A DNA stretch of 64,000 nt from Bradyrhizobium sp. G127. Its GTDB lineage: Bacteria; Pseudomonadota; Alphaproteobacteria; Rhizobiales; Xanthobacteraceae. The translations under genes were made by a program, and so were the position numbers. The DNA lies in NCBI RefSeq assembly GCF_021502575.1, contig NZ_JAKFGN010000001.1, positions 124,001-188,000 of the forward strand, in the 5' to 3' direction. The notes beneath the pieces were generated by a model. It was given only the letters and a program-made list of their open reading frames with translations, was not told the origin of the DNA and searched no databases. Below are positions 19,784-29,440 of the stretch, piece by piece (positions within the stretch are counted from its first letter, which is position 1; every line of letters starts with the position of its first letter).

Positions 19784-20479
19784 TTACGAGTCTTTCGAAA
19801 ACTCGTTCCAGAGCGGAGTGCCGCCGAGCGTGGCGACGAACGCCGCATGCGCAGCGGCGTCGGCCTCGCTGACGCGCGACGCCAGCGGCGTTTCCCGCTG
19901 CCGACGGGGCGCATCGACCTGTCCGGTGCTGAACGAGACGCGCGTTTCGGTCAGAATAAGTTGTGACTGCCGCGCGCCGATCAGGTCGATATAAACCTCC
20001 GCCAGCAATTCGGCGTCGAGCAGCGCGCCATGCTTGGTGCGGCGGGAATTATCGATCGCGTAACGCGAACACAGGTCGTCGAGCCGGTTCGACACGCCCG
20101 GATGCTTGCGGCGCGCCAGCGTCAGGGTGTCTACTAGGCGATCGCGCGGAATTGCCACGCGCTTGATCCGGTCGAGTTCGGCATTGATGAAACCGATATC
20201 GAACATCGCATTGTGGATGATCAGCGGTGCGTCGCCGATGAACGTCAGAAAATCTTCCACGACAGCCACGAACAGAGGCTTGTCCGACAGAAATTCGGAA
20301 GACAGGCCGTGGACCGCAAAGGCTTCCTGCGGCATGTCGCGCTCGGGATTGAGATAGACGTGAAACGTTTGCCCGGTCGGCATGCGATTGACCATCTCGA
20401 CGCAACCGATCTCGACCAGACGATCGCCACGGAGCGGATCGAGGCCGGTGGTTTCGGTATCGAGAACGATTTCACGCAT
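19784..20479 (-). CDS. dnaQ: DNA polymerase III epsilon subunit (proofreading exonuclease)
   Basis: A 231-residue DEDDh 3'-5' exonuclease. ATG 20479 gives the conserved MREIVLDTETTG start with metal ligands D7 and E9; a longer frame to 20551 adds residues unlike the family. The remaining motifs are HNAMFDIGFINAEL and HGALLDAELLAEVY. A C-terminal tail of about 55 residues is expected to bind the polymerase alpha subunit. It belongs to the leftward set PPDK regulator, maf, coaE, dnaQ beside the putative origin. Confidence 0.97.
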   Translation of the reverse strand: MREIVLDTETTGLDPLRGDRLVEIGCVEMVNRMPTGQTFHVYLNPERDMPQEAFAVHGLSSEFLSDKPLFVAVVEDFLTFIGDAPLIIHNAMFDIGFINAELDRIKRVAIPRDRLVDTLTLARRKHPGVSNRLDDLCSRYAIDNSRRTKHGALLDAELLAEVYIDLIGARQSQLILTETRVSFSTGQVDAPRRQRETPLASRVSEADAAAHAAFVATLGGTPLWNEFSKDS

Positions 20480-20504
20480 GGCTTGATGGAACCGGTTGTA
20501 CGAA

Positions 20505-21122
20505 TCAGCTTCGCCGTTTCGGCATTTTAACAACTTCGAGCAGGATTTCACGTATGCGCTGCCGTACCGGCTCCAGTCCGTGGGACGTGTCCACGATAAA
20601 ATCCGCGCGCTTGCGTTTTTCCGCGTCCGGAAGCTGCCGGGCCAGGATCGCCTCCAGCTTGTCAGCAGTCATATTGTCCCGCGCCAGAATGCGCTCACGC
20701 TGAACGTCGGGCGCGGTCGTCACTACCACCACCGCATCGACCCGGCTTTCACCGCCGGTTTCATACAACAGAGGCACATCGAGCACGGCCACCGGCGCGC
20801 CGGATTTTTCCGCGTCGCTGAGGAACTTCAACTGATGGCTGCGCAACATCGGATGCACGATGGTCTCAAGCCGCTTCATCGCCTCCGGATTGTTGACCAC
20901 CATCGCGGACAGCTTTTGCCGATCCACCTTGCCGTTGACGGTGCTGCCGGGAAACGCCGCCTCGACCGCCGGTACCGCCTCGCCTTCATAGACCTTGTGA
21001 ACCGTTGCATCCGCATCATAGACCGGAACGCCAGCTTCCTCGAACAACTTGGCGGTGGTCGATTTCCCCATTCCGATCGAGCCCGTCAAACCCAGCAACA
21101 ACATCTGCACTTCTCTCGTCAT
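20505..21122 (-). CDS. coaE: Dephospho-CoA kinase
   Basis: A 205-residue P-loop kinase for the last step of coenzyme A synthesis. The P-loop [12 protein letters not shown] lies at about 11-22, followed by the family's DAD motif in VYDADATVH and [11 protein letters not shown]. The ATG at 21122 overlaps the maf TGA (ATGA); an internal ATG at 21104 ([11 protein letters not shown]) is an alternative that fits the usual length slightly better. Either way it is coupled to maf. aroE, which I recall between maf and coaE in several relatives, is absent. Confidence 0.96.
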   Translation of the reverse strand: MTREVQMLLLGLTGSIGMGKSTTAKLFEEAGVPVYDADATVHKVYEGEAVPAVEAAFPGSTVNGKVDRQKLSAMVVNNPEAMKRLETIVHPMLRSHQLKFLSDAEKSGAPVAVLDVPLLYETGGESRVDAVVVVTTAPDVQRERILARDNMTADKLEAILARQLPDAEKRKRADFIVDTSHGLEPVRQRIREILLEVVKMPKRRS

Positions 21123-21727
21123 ACAGCCAGCAGCTTGCGGCTGCGCAGAAAACCAAACAGTGGCAACAGCGGCAATCCCAGAATTGTAAAATGGTCGCCA
21201 TCAATGCGCTCGAAAAGATGCGCGCCGGTCTTTTCCAGTTGATACGCACCGACACTGGCGGTCACAGCATCGCCAGCCTCGTTGATATAGGCGGCGATCT
21301 CGTTGCTAGTGAGAGATCGCATGGTCATGCGGGCAACGCTGACGTAAGAAAACAGCAAACTACCGTCCAGCGTTACACTGACCGCGCTATGCAACGCGTG
21401 GGTTTGCCCGGCCAACTGGCCGATTTGCGCTGCCGCCGCCGCCAAATCCGCAGGTTTGCTGAAAAGCCGCTCGCCGAGTGCAAGGGTCTGATCGGCGCCG
21501 ATAACATAGCGACCGGGGTGTTGTGCGGAAACGAACTTTGCTTTCTCGCCCGCAAGAAGAGTAGCGATCTCGCCGGGATCTACGAGCCCCGAACGTTGCT
21601 GGATGGCGCGCTCATCGATGTCCGCCGGAATGGTCTCGACAGCGATCCCGGCATTCACAAGCAGGCTGCGGCGCACAGCGCTTTGCGAAGCAAGAATCAA
21701 CGGTTGCCGTTCAAGCCACAGCGTCAT
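21119..21727 (-). CDS. maf: Maf-family nucleotide pyrophosphatase
   Basis: A 202-residue Maf/YhdE-type protein. Family members hydrolyse non-canonical or particular nucleoside triphosphates and have been linked to division arrest. Motifs are [14 protein letters not shown] at the N-terminus, the SRR-like loop, IGADQTL in the middle and GAYQLE near the C-terminus. ATG 21727 gives [16 protein letters not shown]; an upstream in-frame start overlaps the preceding gene. The usual SxxR reads SAVR. It starts four bases after the PPDK-regulator stop. Confidence 0.92.
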   Translation of the reverse strand: MTLWLERQPLILASQSAVRRSLLVNAGIAVETIPADIDERAIQQRSGLVDPGEIATLLAGEKAKFVSAQHPGRYVIGADQTLALGERLFSKPADLAAAAAQIGQLAGQTHALHSAVSVTLDGSLLFSYVSVARMTMRSLTSNEIAAYINEAGDAVTASVGAYQLEKTGAHLFERIDGDHFTILGLPLLPLFGFLRSRKLLAV

Positions 21728-21731
21728 GAGT

Positions 21732-22565
21732 TCACGTTTTCTGACGCTGGCGATCGGCATAGAGTTTCATAATCGCCGCCGCCGTTTCCTCGATCGAACG
21801 GCGTGTGACGTCAAGCAGCGGCCAATCGTATTTCGCACTCAGCTTGCGCGAGAACGCAACCTCATCAGCCACAGCTTGCCGATCGATGTAAGAATCGTCG
21901 CCGGTTTTTGCGCCAATACCCAGTAGCCGGTTTTGCCTGACCTGGATCAAACGCTCCGGTGTGGCATGAAGGCTGACAACCAGCGGTTTCTTCAGGGTTT
22001 CAAGCTGGTGCGGAATTGGAATGCCAGGAACCAGCGGCACGTTAGCTGTGCGCACGCCGCGGTTGGCAAGATAGATCGAAGTCGGCGTTTTGGATGTCCG
22101 TGAGACGCCGACGAGAACCACGTCGGCTTCCTCCAGTCCTTCGACATGCTGCCCGTCGTCATGCATCATCGAGTAATTCAGCGCATCAATGCGCTTGAAA
22201 TATTCGGTGTTAAGGGTGTGCTGCGCGCCGACGCGGCGCGAAGTCTCGGTGCCAAGATACGCCTGAAACAACTGCATGACGGGGCCGATAATCGACAGGC
22301 TGGGAATGTTGATTTCCTGGCACTTCGCTTCCAGCCGCTCCACCAGGTCCTTTTCCAGCAGCGTGAACAGGACGATGCCGGGAGCCTCCTCGATCTCGGC
22401 CAGCACACGATCGAGCTGCTTCTGGCTGCGTACCAGCGGATAGACGTGCTCGACCGGCGATACGTTGGAGTATTGCGCAGCCACCGCCCGCGCGACAGTG
22501 ATGAGCGTCTCACCGGTCGAATCGGAGATCATGTGAAGATGAAAATAGCTGCGGGAGGTCGGCAT
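21732..22565 (-). CDS. Pyruvate, phosphate dikinase regulatory protein (DUF299 kinase/pyrophosphorylase)
   Basis: A 277-residue DUF299 protein. Family members are bifunctional: ADP-dependent phosphorylation and phosphate-dependent dephosphorylation of a threonine on pyruvate phosphate dikinase or PEP synthase. The nucleotide loop [11 protein letters not shown] is at about 153-163, with [13 protein letters not shown] at the N-terminus and [17 protein letters not shown] later. It is the first leftward gene from the putative origin and, as I recall, matches the gene called RP001 that borders the Caulobacter origin. Its promoter must lie within the origin region. Confidence 0.92.
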   Translation of the reverse strand: MPTSRSYFHLHMISDSTGETLITVARAVAAQYSNVSPVEHVYPLVRSQKQLDRVLAEIEEAPGIVLFTLLEKDLVERLEAKCQEINIPSLSIIGPVMQLFQAYLGTETSRRVGAQHTLNTEYFKRIDALNYSMMHDDGQHVEGLEEADVVLVGVSRTSKTPTSIYLANRGVRTANVPLVPGIPIPHQLETLKKPLVVSLHATPERLIQVRQNRLLGIGAKTGDDSYIDRQAVADEVAFSRKLSAKYDWPLLDVTRRSIEETAAAIMKLYADRQRQKT

Positions 22566-23086
22566 TCTGTGGTTTCGAGTCCCGTTTTATCAGCCTAGCT
22601 GCTGTGGATCGATGTGAGTTGCTGTGGGCATTTCGGCCTCAATCGCGCGCCGGACGACCTCATCCGGGATAACTCGCCTATCAATTCACAGGGCTGATTT
22701 CGGGATGAAATCCGGCCCCTGATCTGATCGTAGCGGGCCTGTGTGGATTTGTCTTGGGATAATGGCGGCCCAGTATCAGGCAAACACTTGAAACCATCTG
22801 CCTATTTCACCGCGCTCCTGCATCCCTCATTAGCGGGTATAAGCCGACGGCATGTGGATGAACACTGGACAATCACGGGAGAGAAATGCTCGGGCGCTAA
22901 TCACTGCTACACTGACTCTAACCTAAGAATCTAAAAAGGATTCTTTAAGAAAGTCGTGCTTGCGGACAAGCCTTGTCTCACGTCATCTATCGATGCTGCT
23001 CAACAGACTCGGCAACGAAAAGTTCCTCCGATCCAATTGCAGAGGTCGTTTCAAATCACCGAGGAATCGGAAAAAGAAAAAACGCT
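22566..23086. other. oriC: Candidate chromosomal replication origin (oriC)
   Basis: A 521-base gene-free region where transcription direction flips: the DUF299-maf-coaE-dnaQ set reads left, hemJ-rho-mnmE-mnmG-rsmG-parAB reads right. In Caulobacter the origin sits beside the equivalent DUF299 gene. On one strand I see degenerate DnaA-box-like 9-mers: TGTGGATCG at 22603, TGTGGGCAT at 22623, CCGGGATAA at 22664, TGTGGATTT at 22742, TTGGGATAA at 22754 and TGTGGATGA at 22853. None is the perfect TGTGGATAA. An A+T-rich stretch follows at about 22895-22960, suitable as an unwinding element. Three parS sites lie within 6.5 kb. The call rests on synteny plus these motifs. Confidence 0.7.
22914..23068. 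promoter_or_regulatory. Cluster of five GANTC (CcrM methylation) sites
   Basis: GACTC at 22914, GAATC at 22927, GATTC at 22939, GACTC at 23006 and GAATC at 23064 lie within 155 bases. The second and third form a perfect 7-bp inverted repeat (AAGAATC / GATTCTT) with a 7-base spacer, inside the A+T-rich part of the putative origin. GANTC is methylated by CcrM in alphaproteobacteria and its methylation state reports replication fork passage. ccrM itself is not in the window. Confidence 0.6.
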
Positions 23087-23509
23087 ATGTACGAATGGAT
23101 CAAAGCGCTGCATGTGATTGCCGTCATCTCATGGATGGCGGGCATGCTCTATCTGCCGCGGCTGTTCGTTTATCACTGCGATGCTGAAATTGGCTCCGCG
23201 CAATCCGATACCTTCAAGGTGATGGAGCGCCGGCTGCTCAAGGCGATTATCAATCCTGCCATGATCGTAACGTGGCTGGCGGGGTTGTGGCTTGCCTGGC
23301 AGGGCGGATGGTATGTTTCGGGCTGGTTTCACCTCAAATTCCTGCTGGTGCTGATTTTGTCGGGGGTTCACGGCTTTTTCACAGGCCGCGTGCGCGACTT
23401 TGCGCTCGATAGGAATATGCGAAGTCAAAAATTCTATCGTATTCTCAATGAGGTACCGACCGTTTTGATGGTCGGTATCGTTATTCTGGTGATCGTTAAG
23501 CCATTTTAG
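23087..23509 (+). CDS. hemJ: HemJ-type protoporphyrinogen IX oxidase
   Basis: A 140-residue membrane protein of the HemJ (UPF0093) family, which oxidises protoporphyrinogen IX in haem synthesis in many alphaproteobacteria. ATG 23087 gives the conserved MYEWIKALHVIAVISWMAG start, whose His is an essential haem-ligand candidate; upstream in-frame codons are not conserved. Four membrane helices are evident, with the LPRLFVYH segment after the first and KFLLVLILSGVHG later. The ribosome site is weak (purine-rich AAAAAGAAAAAA). It borders the putative origin; hemE, which I recall at this place in Caulobacter, is not here. Confidence 0.93.
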   Translation: MYEWIKALHVIAVISWMAGMLYLPRLFVYHCDAEIGSAQSDTFKVMERRLLKAIINPAMIVTWLAGLWLAWQGGWYVSGWFHLKFLLVLILSGVHGFFTGRVRDFALDRNMRSQKFYRILNEVPTVLMVGIVILVIVKPF

Positions 23510-23544
23510 CCGGGCGAATGAGTTTCCGCGCCTTAATCACCTTC

Positions 23545-23573
23545 TTGCGCAAGGCCTATTGATTTTCTATATT
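23545..23573 (+). promoter_or_regulatory. Likely sigma-70-type promoter of rho
   Basis: TTGCGC at 23545-23550 and TATATT at 23568-23573 are separated by exactly 17 bases. The -10 matches five of six consensus bases, the -35 three. Transcription would start near 23580 and give a leader of about 220 nucleotides before rho. Confidence 0.5.
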
Positions 23574-23752
23574 CGTGTCATCCCACCGAACGCAGGCGGA
23601 TGTGGTTGAGTCCCGGTCTCATTGTTGGACCGGCCACCATGTCAGGTTCGAAGCCTCCCGGCACCTTCCTCGCTCAAGACTTCCATACTTGAGACCTGCG
23701 GACTTCTGATCGCTTTTGTAGTCCGTTTGTCGTCAGCAGGCTGAACCTCTCG

Positions 23753-23788
23753 CTCCTCCTCCCCTCCCTTTTCTTCATATTCTCCACA
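23753..23788 (+). promoter_or_regulatory. G-free pyrimidine-rich tract in the rho leader (rut-like)
   Basis: Thirty-six bases without a single G, dominated by C and T (for example CTCCTCCTCCCCTCCC), end just before the AGGA ribosome site of rho. C-rich, G-poor unstructured RNA is what Rho binds, and rho is autoregulated by attenuation in E. coli. I infer a rut site for feedback control; function is not proven. Confidence 0.5.
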
Positions 23789-23799
23789 GGACAACCCCA

Positions 23800-25065
<1,266 letters not shown>

Positions 25066-25104
25066 TATGATTGTCTGACCGGTACGACGGTCAGTTTGTT
25101 TGCT

Positions 25105-25162
25105 ATGCCCGGCCATCAATACGAAGCAGGTCTTCGTGTCGATGCCGGGCATTTGCATTTTT
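25105..25162 (+). terminator. Intrinsic-type terminator after rho
   Basis: ATGCCCGGC (25105-25113) pairs with GCCGGGCAT (25144-25152), with an inner stem ACGAAG / CTTCGT (25121-25126 and 25132-25137), followed by TTGCATTTTT. It lies 40 bases past the rho stop and would end the rho message without Rho. Confidence 0.65.
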
Positions 25163-25230
25163 GACATATCTCGTCAGGATGATTGCGCAGCTCCGCGCCG
25201 GCACAAGACGCGGCAGCGTGGGAGGTTTTC

Positions 25231-25935
25231 TTGTCATCGGATTCTCGTCTTCCGCAGGGCGTACCCCTGCCCGACTGGACGCGTCGCCCGTCGCCGCAAC
25301 CTGTCACCATCGATGGCCGGTATTGTCGCATCGAGCCGTTGAACATCGAACGTCATGGTGACGATCTCGTCGCCGCGTTCAGGACCACCGATGAATCGTC
25401 GTGGGTCTATCTGTTCATCGGTCCTTTTGCTGATGACGCAGGAATCCTGAACTGGCTGACGGAATCCGCGAACAGCAGAGATTACATCTACAGCGCCATC
25501 ATCGATCGCGCGTCTGGACGTGCCGCCGGCTTGTGCGCCTACATGCGGCCGGATCCTGGCAACGGCGTGGTCGAGATCGGTAGCATCCATTATTCGGACG
25601 CGTTGAAGCGCACGCCCGCCGCCACAGAAGCGATGTATCTGTTGATGCGGCATGTGTTCGACGACCTCGGCTATCGGCGCTACGAGTGGAAGTGCAACTC
25701 GTTCAATGGGCCGTCACGACGTACGGCGCTGCGGCTCGGGTTTCGCTTTGAGGGAATTTTCCGCAACCACATGGTGGTTAAAGGCCACAACCGGGACACC
25801 GCCTGGTTCTCAGTTCTCGACAGCGAATGGCCGGCACTAAAGTCAGCGTATGAGAAATGGCTGGCACCAGAGAATTTTGGCCGGAATGGCCAGCAGCGGA
25901 TACCGCTGTCGGACATGATCGCCAAGGCTCGCTAA
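25231..25935 (+). CDS. GNAT-family N-acetyltransferase (RimJ/RimL-like)
   Basis: A 234-residue protein from a TTG at 25231, chosen because GGGAGG stands six bases upstream. The GNAT core spans about 30-195: YCRIEPLNIERHGDDL, then the acetyl-CoA-binding beta4-alpha3 region with VEIGSIHYSDALKRTPAATE, and YRRYEWKCNSFNGPSRRTA with the typical ALRLGFRFEG. Related proteins acetylate ribosomal-protein N-termini or small amines; the substrate here is unknown. It stands alone between rho and mnmE. Confidence 0.85.
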   Translation: MSSDSRLPQGVPLPDWTRRPSPQPVTIDGRYCRIEPLNIERHGDDLVAAFRTTDESSWVYLFIGPFADDAGILNWLTESANSRDYIYSAIIDRASGRAAGLCAYMRPDPGNGVVEIGSIHYSDALKRTPAATEAMYLLMRHVFDDLGYRRYEWKCNSFNGPSRRTALRLGFRFEGIFRNHMVVKGHNRDTAWFSVLDSEWPALKSAYEKWLAPENFGRNGQQRIPLSDMIAKAR

Positions 25936-26067
25936 TCTTATTTATAGTGCATTGCACCAATGCCTTGCTGCGGTCCATGTTGCAGTAATGCTGCAACGCA
26001 GCAATATGGTCTCGGACGCTTGTGGGGAATTTGATTGCCTGCTGCAGATGTGTCCGACAAATAGGCC

Positions 26068-27405
26068 ATGGATTCCCGTGACCCGACTATCTTCGCTCTT
26101 TCATCAGGCCGTGCCCCGTCGGCCATTGCTATCGTTCGGGTATCCGGCCCGCAGGCCCGGGCAGCCGTGGAGCGCCTCTGCGGCAAGCTACCGACTCCCC
26201 GCCTGGCTCATGTGGCAACGCTGCGCGATCTTGACGGCAGCGCGTTGGATGAGGCGGTGACACTCTGGTTCCCAGCACCGCATAGCGCCACCGGTGAAGA
26301 TGTCGCGGAATTTCATATCCATGGTGGACGCGCCGTGATCGCCGCAATGTTCGATGCGCTCGGCTCCATCGATGGCTTGCGGCCGGCGGAACCTGGCGAG
26401 TTCACACGCCGTGCATTCGAGAACGGCAAGCTTGATCTCACCGAAGCCGAAGGCCTCGACGATCTCATTCATGCCGACACCGATCGTCAGCGCCGTCAGG
26501 CATTGCGTCACCTGAAAGGATTGCTCGGCGAGAAAGCCGAGAGCTGGCGACAGCAGATCATTGAAGCATCGGCGCTGGTCGAAGCGGGGATCGATTTTTC
26601 CGACGAGGGCGATGTGTCGTCAGAACTGATTGTGCCGGCATTGCGCAAGATCACGGCGCTGAAATTCGAGATTGAGGAAACCCTTGCGGCATCGGCACAA
26701 AGTGAACGTCTTCGCGAGGGCCTCACGGTTGCGATTGCTGGGCCGCCGAATGCGGGAAAATCGACGCTGCTCAATCGTCTGGCGCGGCGTGAAGCTGCAA
26801 TCGTCTCGCCGTATGCCGGCACCACACGCGATGTGATTGAGGTGCATCTCGATCTCAACGGCTATCCGGTAACGGTGATCGACACGGCCGGCGTGCGCGA
26901 CACGGTCGATCCCGTCGAGCAGGAGGGCGTGCGCCGCGCACGTGATCGGGCGCGAACGTCCGATCTGGTGCTGTGGCTGGTCGATGCGAACGACGAGATC
27001 GCACCGAGACTCGCGAATGCCGACGATCACGCGCCGGTCTGGATCGTGCGCAACAAGGTCGATCTGATGGGCGGGAAGGGCGAGGCTGGGAAAGTACCGT
27101 CGCGGCTCGATATCTCCGCCGCGCGCGGCGACGGCGTGCCGGAATTGGTCGCGGCTTTGGTAACCTATGCCCAGGACTTTTTTGGTTCCGGCGAGATGGC
27201 GCTGATCAGCCGCGCTCGGCATAGGACCTTGTTGTGGGAAACAATTCACGCCTTGGACAGGGCAGGGCGGGCAGCCGGGCAGGGTGACGAGCTTCTAGCG
27301 GAGGAGTTACGAATCGCAATTCATTCATTAGGGCGATTGACCGGCCGGGTGGACGTTGAAGATATTCTCGACGTCATTTTCCGCGAATTCTGCATCGGCA
27401 AATAG
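26068..27405 (+). CDS. mnmE: tRNA-modification GTPase MnmE
   Basis: A 445-residue GTPase that with MnmG installs the carboxymethylaminomethyl group on wobble uridine of several tRNAs. The N-terminal folate-binding domain (about 1-118) is followed by a helical domain containing the G domain: G1 GPPNAGKS at 225-232, G3 DTAG, G4 NKVD. The C-terminus FCIGK at 441-445 is the essential Cys motif. Its partner mnmG lies 153 bases downstream, the gap holding a perfect hairpin and two parS sites. Confidence 0.98.
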   Translation: MDSRDPTIFALSSGRAPSAIAIVRVSGPQARAAVERLCGKLPTPRLAHVATLRDLDGSALDEAVTLWFPAPHSATGEDVAEFHIHGGRAVIAAMFDALGSIDGLRPAEPGEFTRRAFENGKLDLTEAEGLDDLIHADTDRQRRQALRHLKGLLGEKAESWRQQIIEASALVEAGIDFSDEGDVSSELIVPALRKITALKFEIEETLAASAQSERLREGLTVAIAGPPNAGKSTLLNRLARREAAIVSPYAGTTRDVIEVHLDLNGYPVTVIDTAGVRDTVDPVEQEGVRRARDRARTSDLVLWLVDANDEIAPRLANADDHAPVWIVRNKVDLMGGKGEAGKVPSRLDISAARGDGVPELVAALVTYAQDFFGSGEMALISRARHRTLLWETIHALDRAGRAAGQGDELLAEELRIAIHSLGRLTGRVDVEDILDVIFREFCIGK

Positions 27406-27412
27406 ACTGGAC

Positions 27413-27445
27413 AGGCCAATGGCCGACCCGGTCGGCCATTGGCCT
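27413..27445. repeat. Perfect 15-bp inverted repeat next to parS1
   Basis: AGGCCAATGGCCGAC at 27413-27427 and its exact reverse complement at 27431-27445 are separated by three bases (CCG). The repeat starts eight bases after the mnmE stop and ends one base before parS1. There is no T-tract, so as a terminator it would be atypical. It could halt transcription before it reaches parS, or form a cruciform; neither is shown. Confidence 0.75.
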
Positions 27446-27446
27446 A

Positions 27447-27462
27447 TGTTTCACGTGAAACA
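27447..27462. promoter_or_regulatory. parS: parS centromere site 1
   Basis: A perfect copy of the 16-bp palindrome TGTTTCACGTGAAACA, the conserved ParB loading site. It lies in the mnmE-mnmG gap, 4.4 kb from the centre of the putative origin, with parAB 3 kb downstream. Confidence 0.95.
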
Positions 27463-27487
27463 ACTTGAGATTCGAGCCGCGCCGCAT

Positions 27488-27503
27488 TGTTTCACGTGAA
27501 ACA
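27488..27503. promoter_or_regulatory. parS: parS centromere site 2
   Basis: A second perfect TGTTTCACGTGAAACA, 41 bases after the first. The 41-base centre-to-centre spacing is close to four helical turns, so both sites face about the same side of the DNA. Confidence 0.95.
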
Positions 27504-27558
27504 TCCCTGATCGATTTCCGCCTTTCAGCTTTTACACCAAAGCGGTAGAAGTTCGCCG

Positions 27559-29430
27559 ATGCAGACCACATTCGATGTCATCGTGATTGGAGGCGGCCAC
27601 GCCGGCTGTGAAGCCGCGGCGGCGTCCGCACGCGCTGGAGCGAAAACCGCTCTGGTGACCCATCAGTATGCGACCATCGGCGCAATGTCCTGTAATCCGG
27701 CCATTGGAGGCCTTGGAAAGGGCCATCTGGTCCGGGAAATCGATGCCTTGGACGGCCTGATGGGCCGGATCGCCGACCGGGGCGGCATCCAGTTCCGGGT
27801 TCTGAATCGCCGCAAAGGTCCGGCGGTGCGCGGCCCCCGTGCCCAGATCGACCGCAAGCTCTATGCGGCGGCGATGCAGGCTGCGATCCGGGACACTACC
27901 AATCTGACCGTGATCGAGGGCGAGGCGGACGAGCTTTTGCTCTCCGACGGCCGAATCTGCGGGATTCGCTTGAGTGACGGCCGGGAATTCGTCGTCGGCG
28001 CGGTGGTTGTGACCACCGGGACGTTTTTGCGGGGCCTGATCCATCTCGGCGAAAAGAACTGGCCGGCTGGACGGGTCGGGGAAGCCCCAGCGATGGGTCT
28101 CTCGAAGTCCTTTGAGCGCGCAGGCTTTACGCTGGGGCGCCTCAAGACCGGGACGCCGCCGCGTCTTGACGGTTCGACCATCAACTGGTCCGCCGTCGAA
28201 ATGCAGCCCGGGGACGACCCGATTGAGCCGTTTTCGGTGCTGACGGACCTGATCACGACCCGGCAGATCGAATGCGGCATCACCCGGACCACCAATGCCA
28301 CCCACGACATCATCCGGGCCAATGTTCATCGCTCGCCGATGTATTCCGGACAGATCAAAAGCTCTGGGCCGCGCTATTGCCCCTCCATCGAGGACAAGAT
28401 CGTTCGGTTCGGCGATCGCGACGGTCATCAGATTTTTCTGGAGCCGGAAGGTCTCGACGACACTACGGTTTACCCCAACGGCATCTCCACCTCGCTGCCG
28501 GAAGAGGTCCAGCAGGCAATCCTGGCGACGATTCCGGGCCTCGAGCGGGTGAAAATGGTCCGTCCGGGCTACGCCATCGAATATGACCATGTCGATCCGC
28601 TCGAACTCGACCCGACACTTCAGACCAAGCGTGTACCGGGGCTTTTCCTGGCTGGGCAGATTAATGGCACCACCGGCTACGAAGAAGCCGGTGCGCAGGG
28701 TCTTATCGCTGGACTGAACGCCGCCCTGCTGGCCGGAGGTGGCGCACCGATCGTGTTCGACCGCGCCGAGGGCTATCTCGGCGTCATGATCGACGATCTG
28801 ACCTCCCGCGGCATCACCGAGCCGTACCGGATGTTCACCTCGCGCGCCGAATACCGTCTAACCCTGCGGGCCGACAATGCCGACCAACGCCTGACTGATC
28901 GGGGTATCGCGCTTGGCTGTGTCGGCGCGGAGCGGGCAGGGCGCCATGCTTCTAAGATGGAAGCGCTTAAAACCGCAAAATCACTGGCAAAATCACTCTC
29001 CGTGACACCCAACGAAGCTGCCAAGCACGGCATTGCACTCAATCATGACGGCCAGCGCCGCACAGCCTTCGAAATGTTGGCCTATCCGGAGGTCGAATGG
29101 GCCAACGTCGTATCTATCTGGCCGCAACTTACTGGCGTCGATCCCAAGATCGCGGTCCATCTAGAGATCGACGCCAAATACGACGTCTATCTCGCCCGCC
29201 AGGCCGCCGATGTGCAGGCCTTCCGGCGCGATGAGGGTCTCGTGCTGACCGACGTTGATTACAGCGCTGTGCCGGGTCTTTCCAATGAGGCGCGACAGAA
29301 GCTCGAAAAGGCGCGGCCACGAACCATCGGGCAGGCGGGCCGGATTGAAGCGATGACCCCGGCCGCATTGGCTATTCTGGCGGCCTATCTGCGCCGCGAA
29401 TCGCGTCGGCCATCCACGGCGTCGGCCTAA
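27559..29430 (+). CDS. mnmG: tRNA-modification FAD enzyme MnmG (GidA)
   Basis: A 623-residue FAD protein, partner of MnmE in wobble-uridine modification. The dinucleotide-binding loop is [11 protein letters not shown] at about 10-20, followed by [24 protein letters not shown], the family signature. A second signature region [11 protein letters not shown] and the [20 protein letters not shown] block are intact, and the C-terminal MnmE-binding helices end after [13 protein letters not shown]. It is separated from rsmG by ten bases, so these two are co-transcribed. Confidence 0.98.
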   Translation: MQTTFDVIVIGGGHAGCEAAAASARAGAKTALVTHQYATIGAMSCNPAIGGLGKGHLVREIDALDGLMGRIADRGGIQFRVLNRRKGPAVRGPRAQIDRKLYAAAMQAAIRDTTNLTVIEGEADELLLSDGRICGIRLSDGREFVVGAVVVTTGTFLRGLIHLGEKNWPAGRVGEAPAMGLSKSFERAGFTLGRLKTGTPPRLDGSTINWSAVEMQPGDDPIEPFSVLTDLITTRQIECGITRTTNATHDIIRANVHRSPMYSGQIKSSGPRYCPSIEDKIVRFGDRDGHQIFLEPEGLDDTTVYPNGISTSLPEEVQQAILATIPGLERVKMVRPGYAIEYDHVDPLELDPTLQTKRVPGLFLAGQINGTTGYEEAGAQGLIAGLNAALLAGGGAPIVFDRAEGYLGVMIDDLTSRGITEPYRMFTSRAEYRLTLRADNADQRLTDRGIALGCVGAERAGRHASKMEALKTAKSLAKSLSVTPNEAAKHGIALNHDGQRRTAFEMLAYPEVEWANVVSIWPQLTGVDPKIAVHLEIDAKYDVYLARQAADVQAFRRDEGLVLTDVDYSAVPGLSNEARQKLEKARPRTIGQAGRIEAMTPAALAILAAYLRRESRRPSTASA

Positions 29431-29440
29431 GGCGGAATTC

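Noticed and set aside
22743-22934. Small open frame of 63 codons in the putative origin
   Set aside because: TTG/ATG-type start without ribosome site, no hydrophobic or domain pattern, and it crosses the DnaA-like motifs; treated as non-coding.
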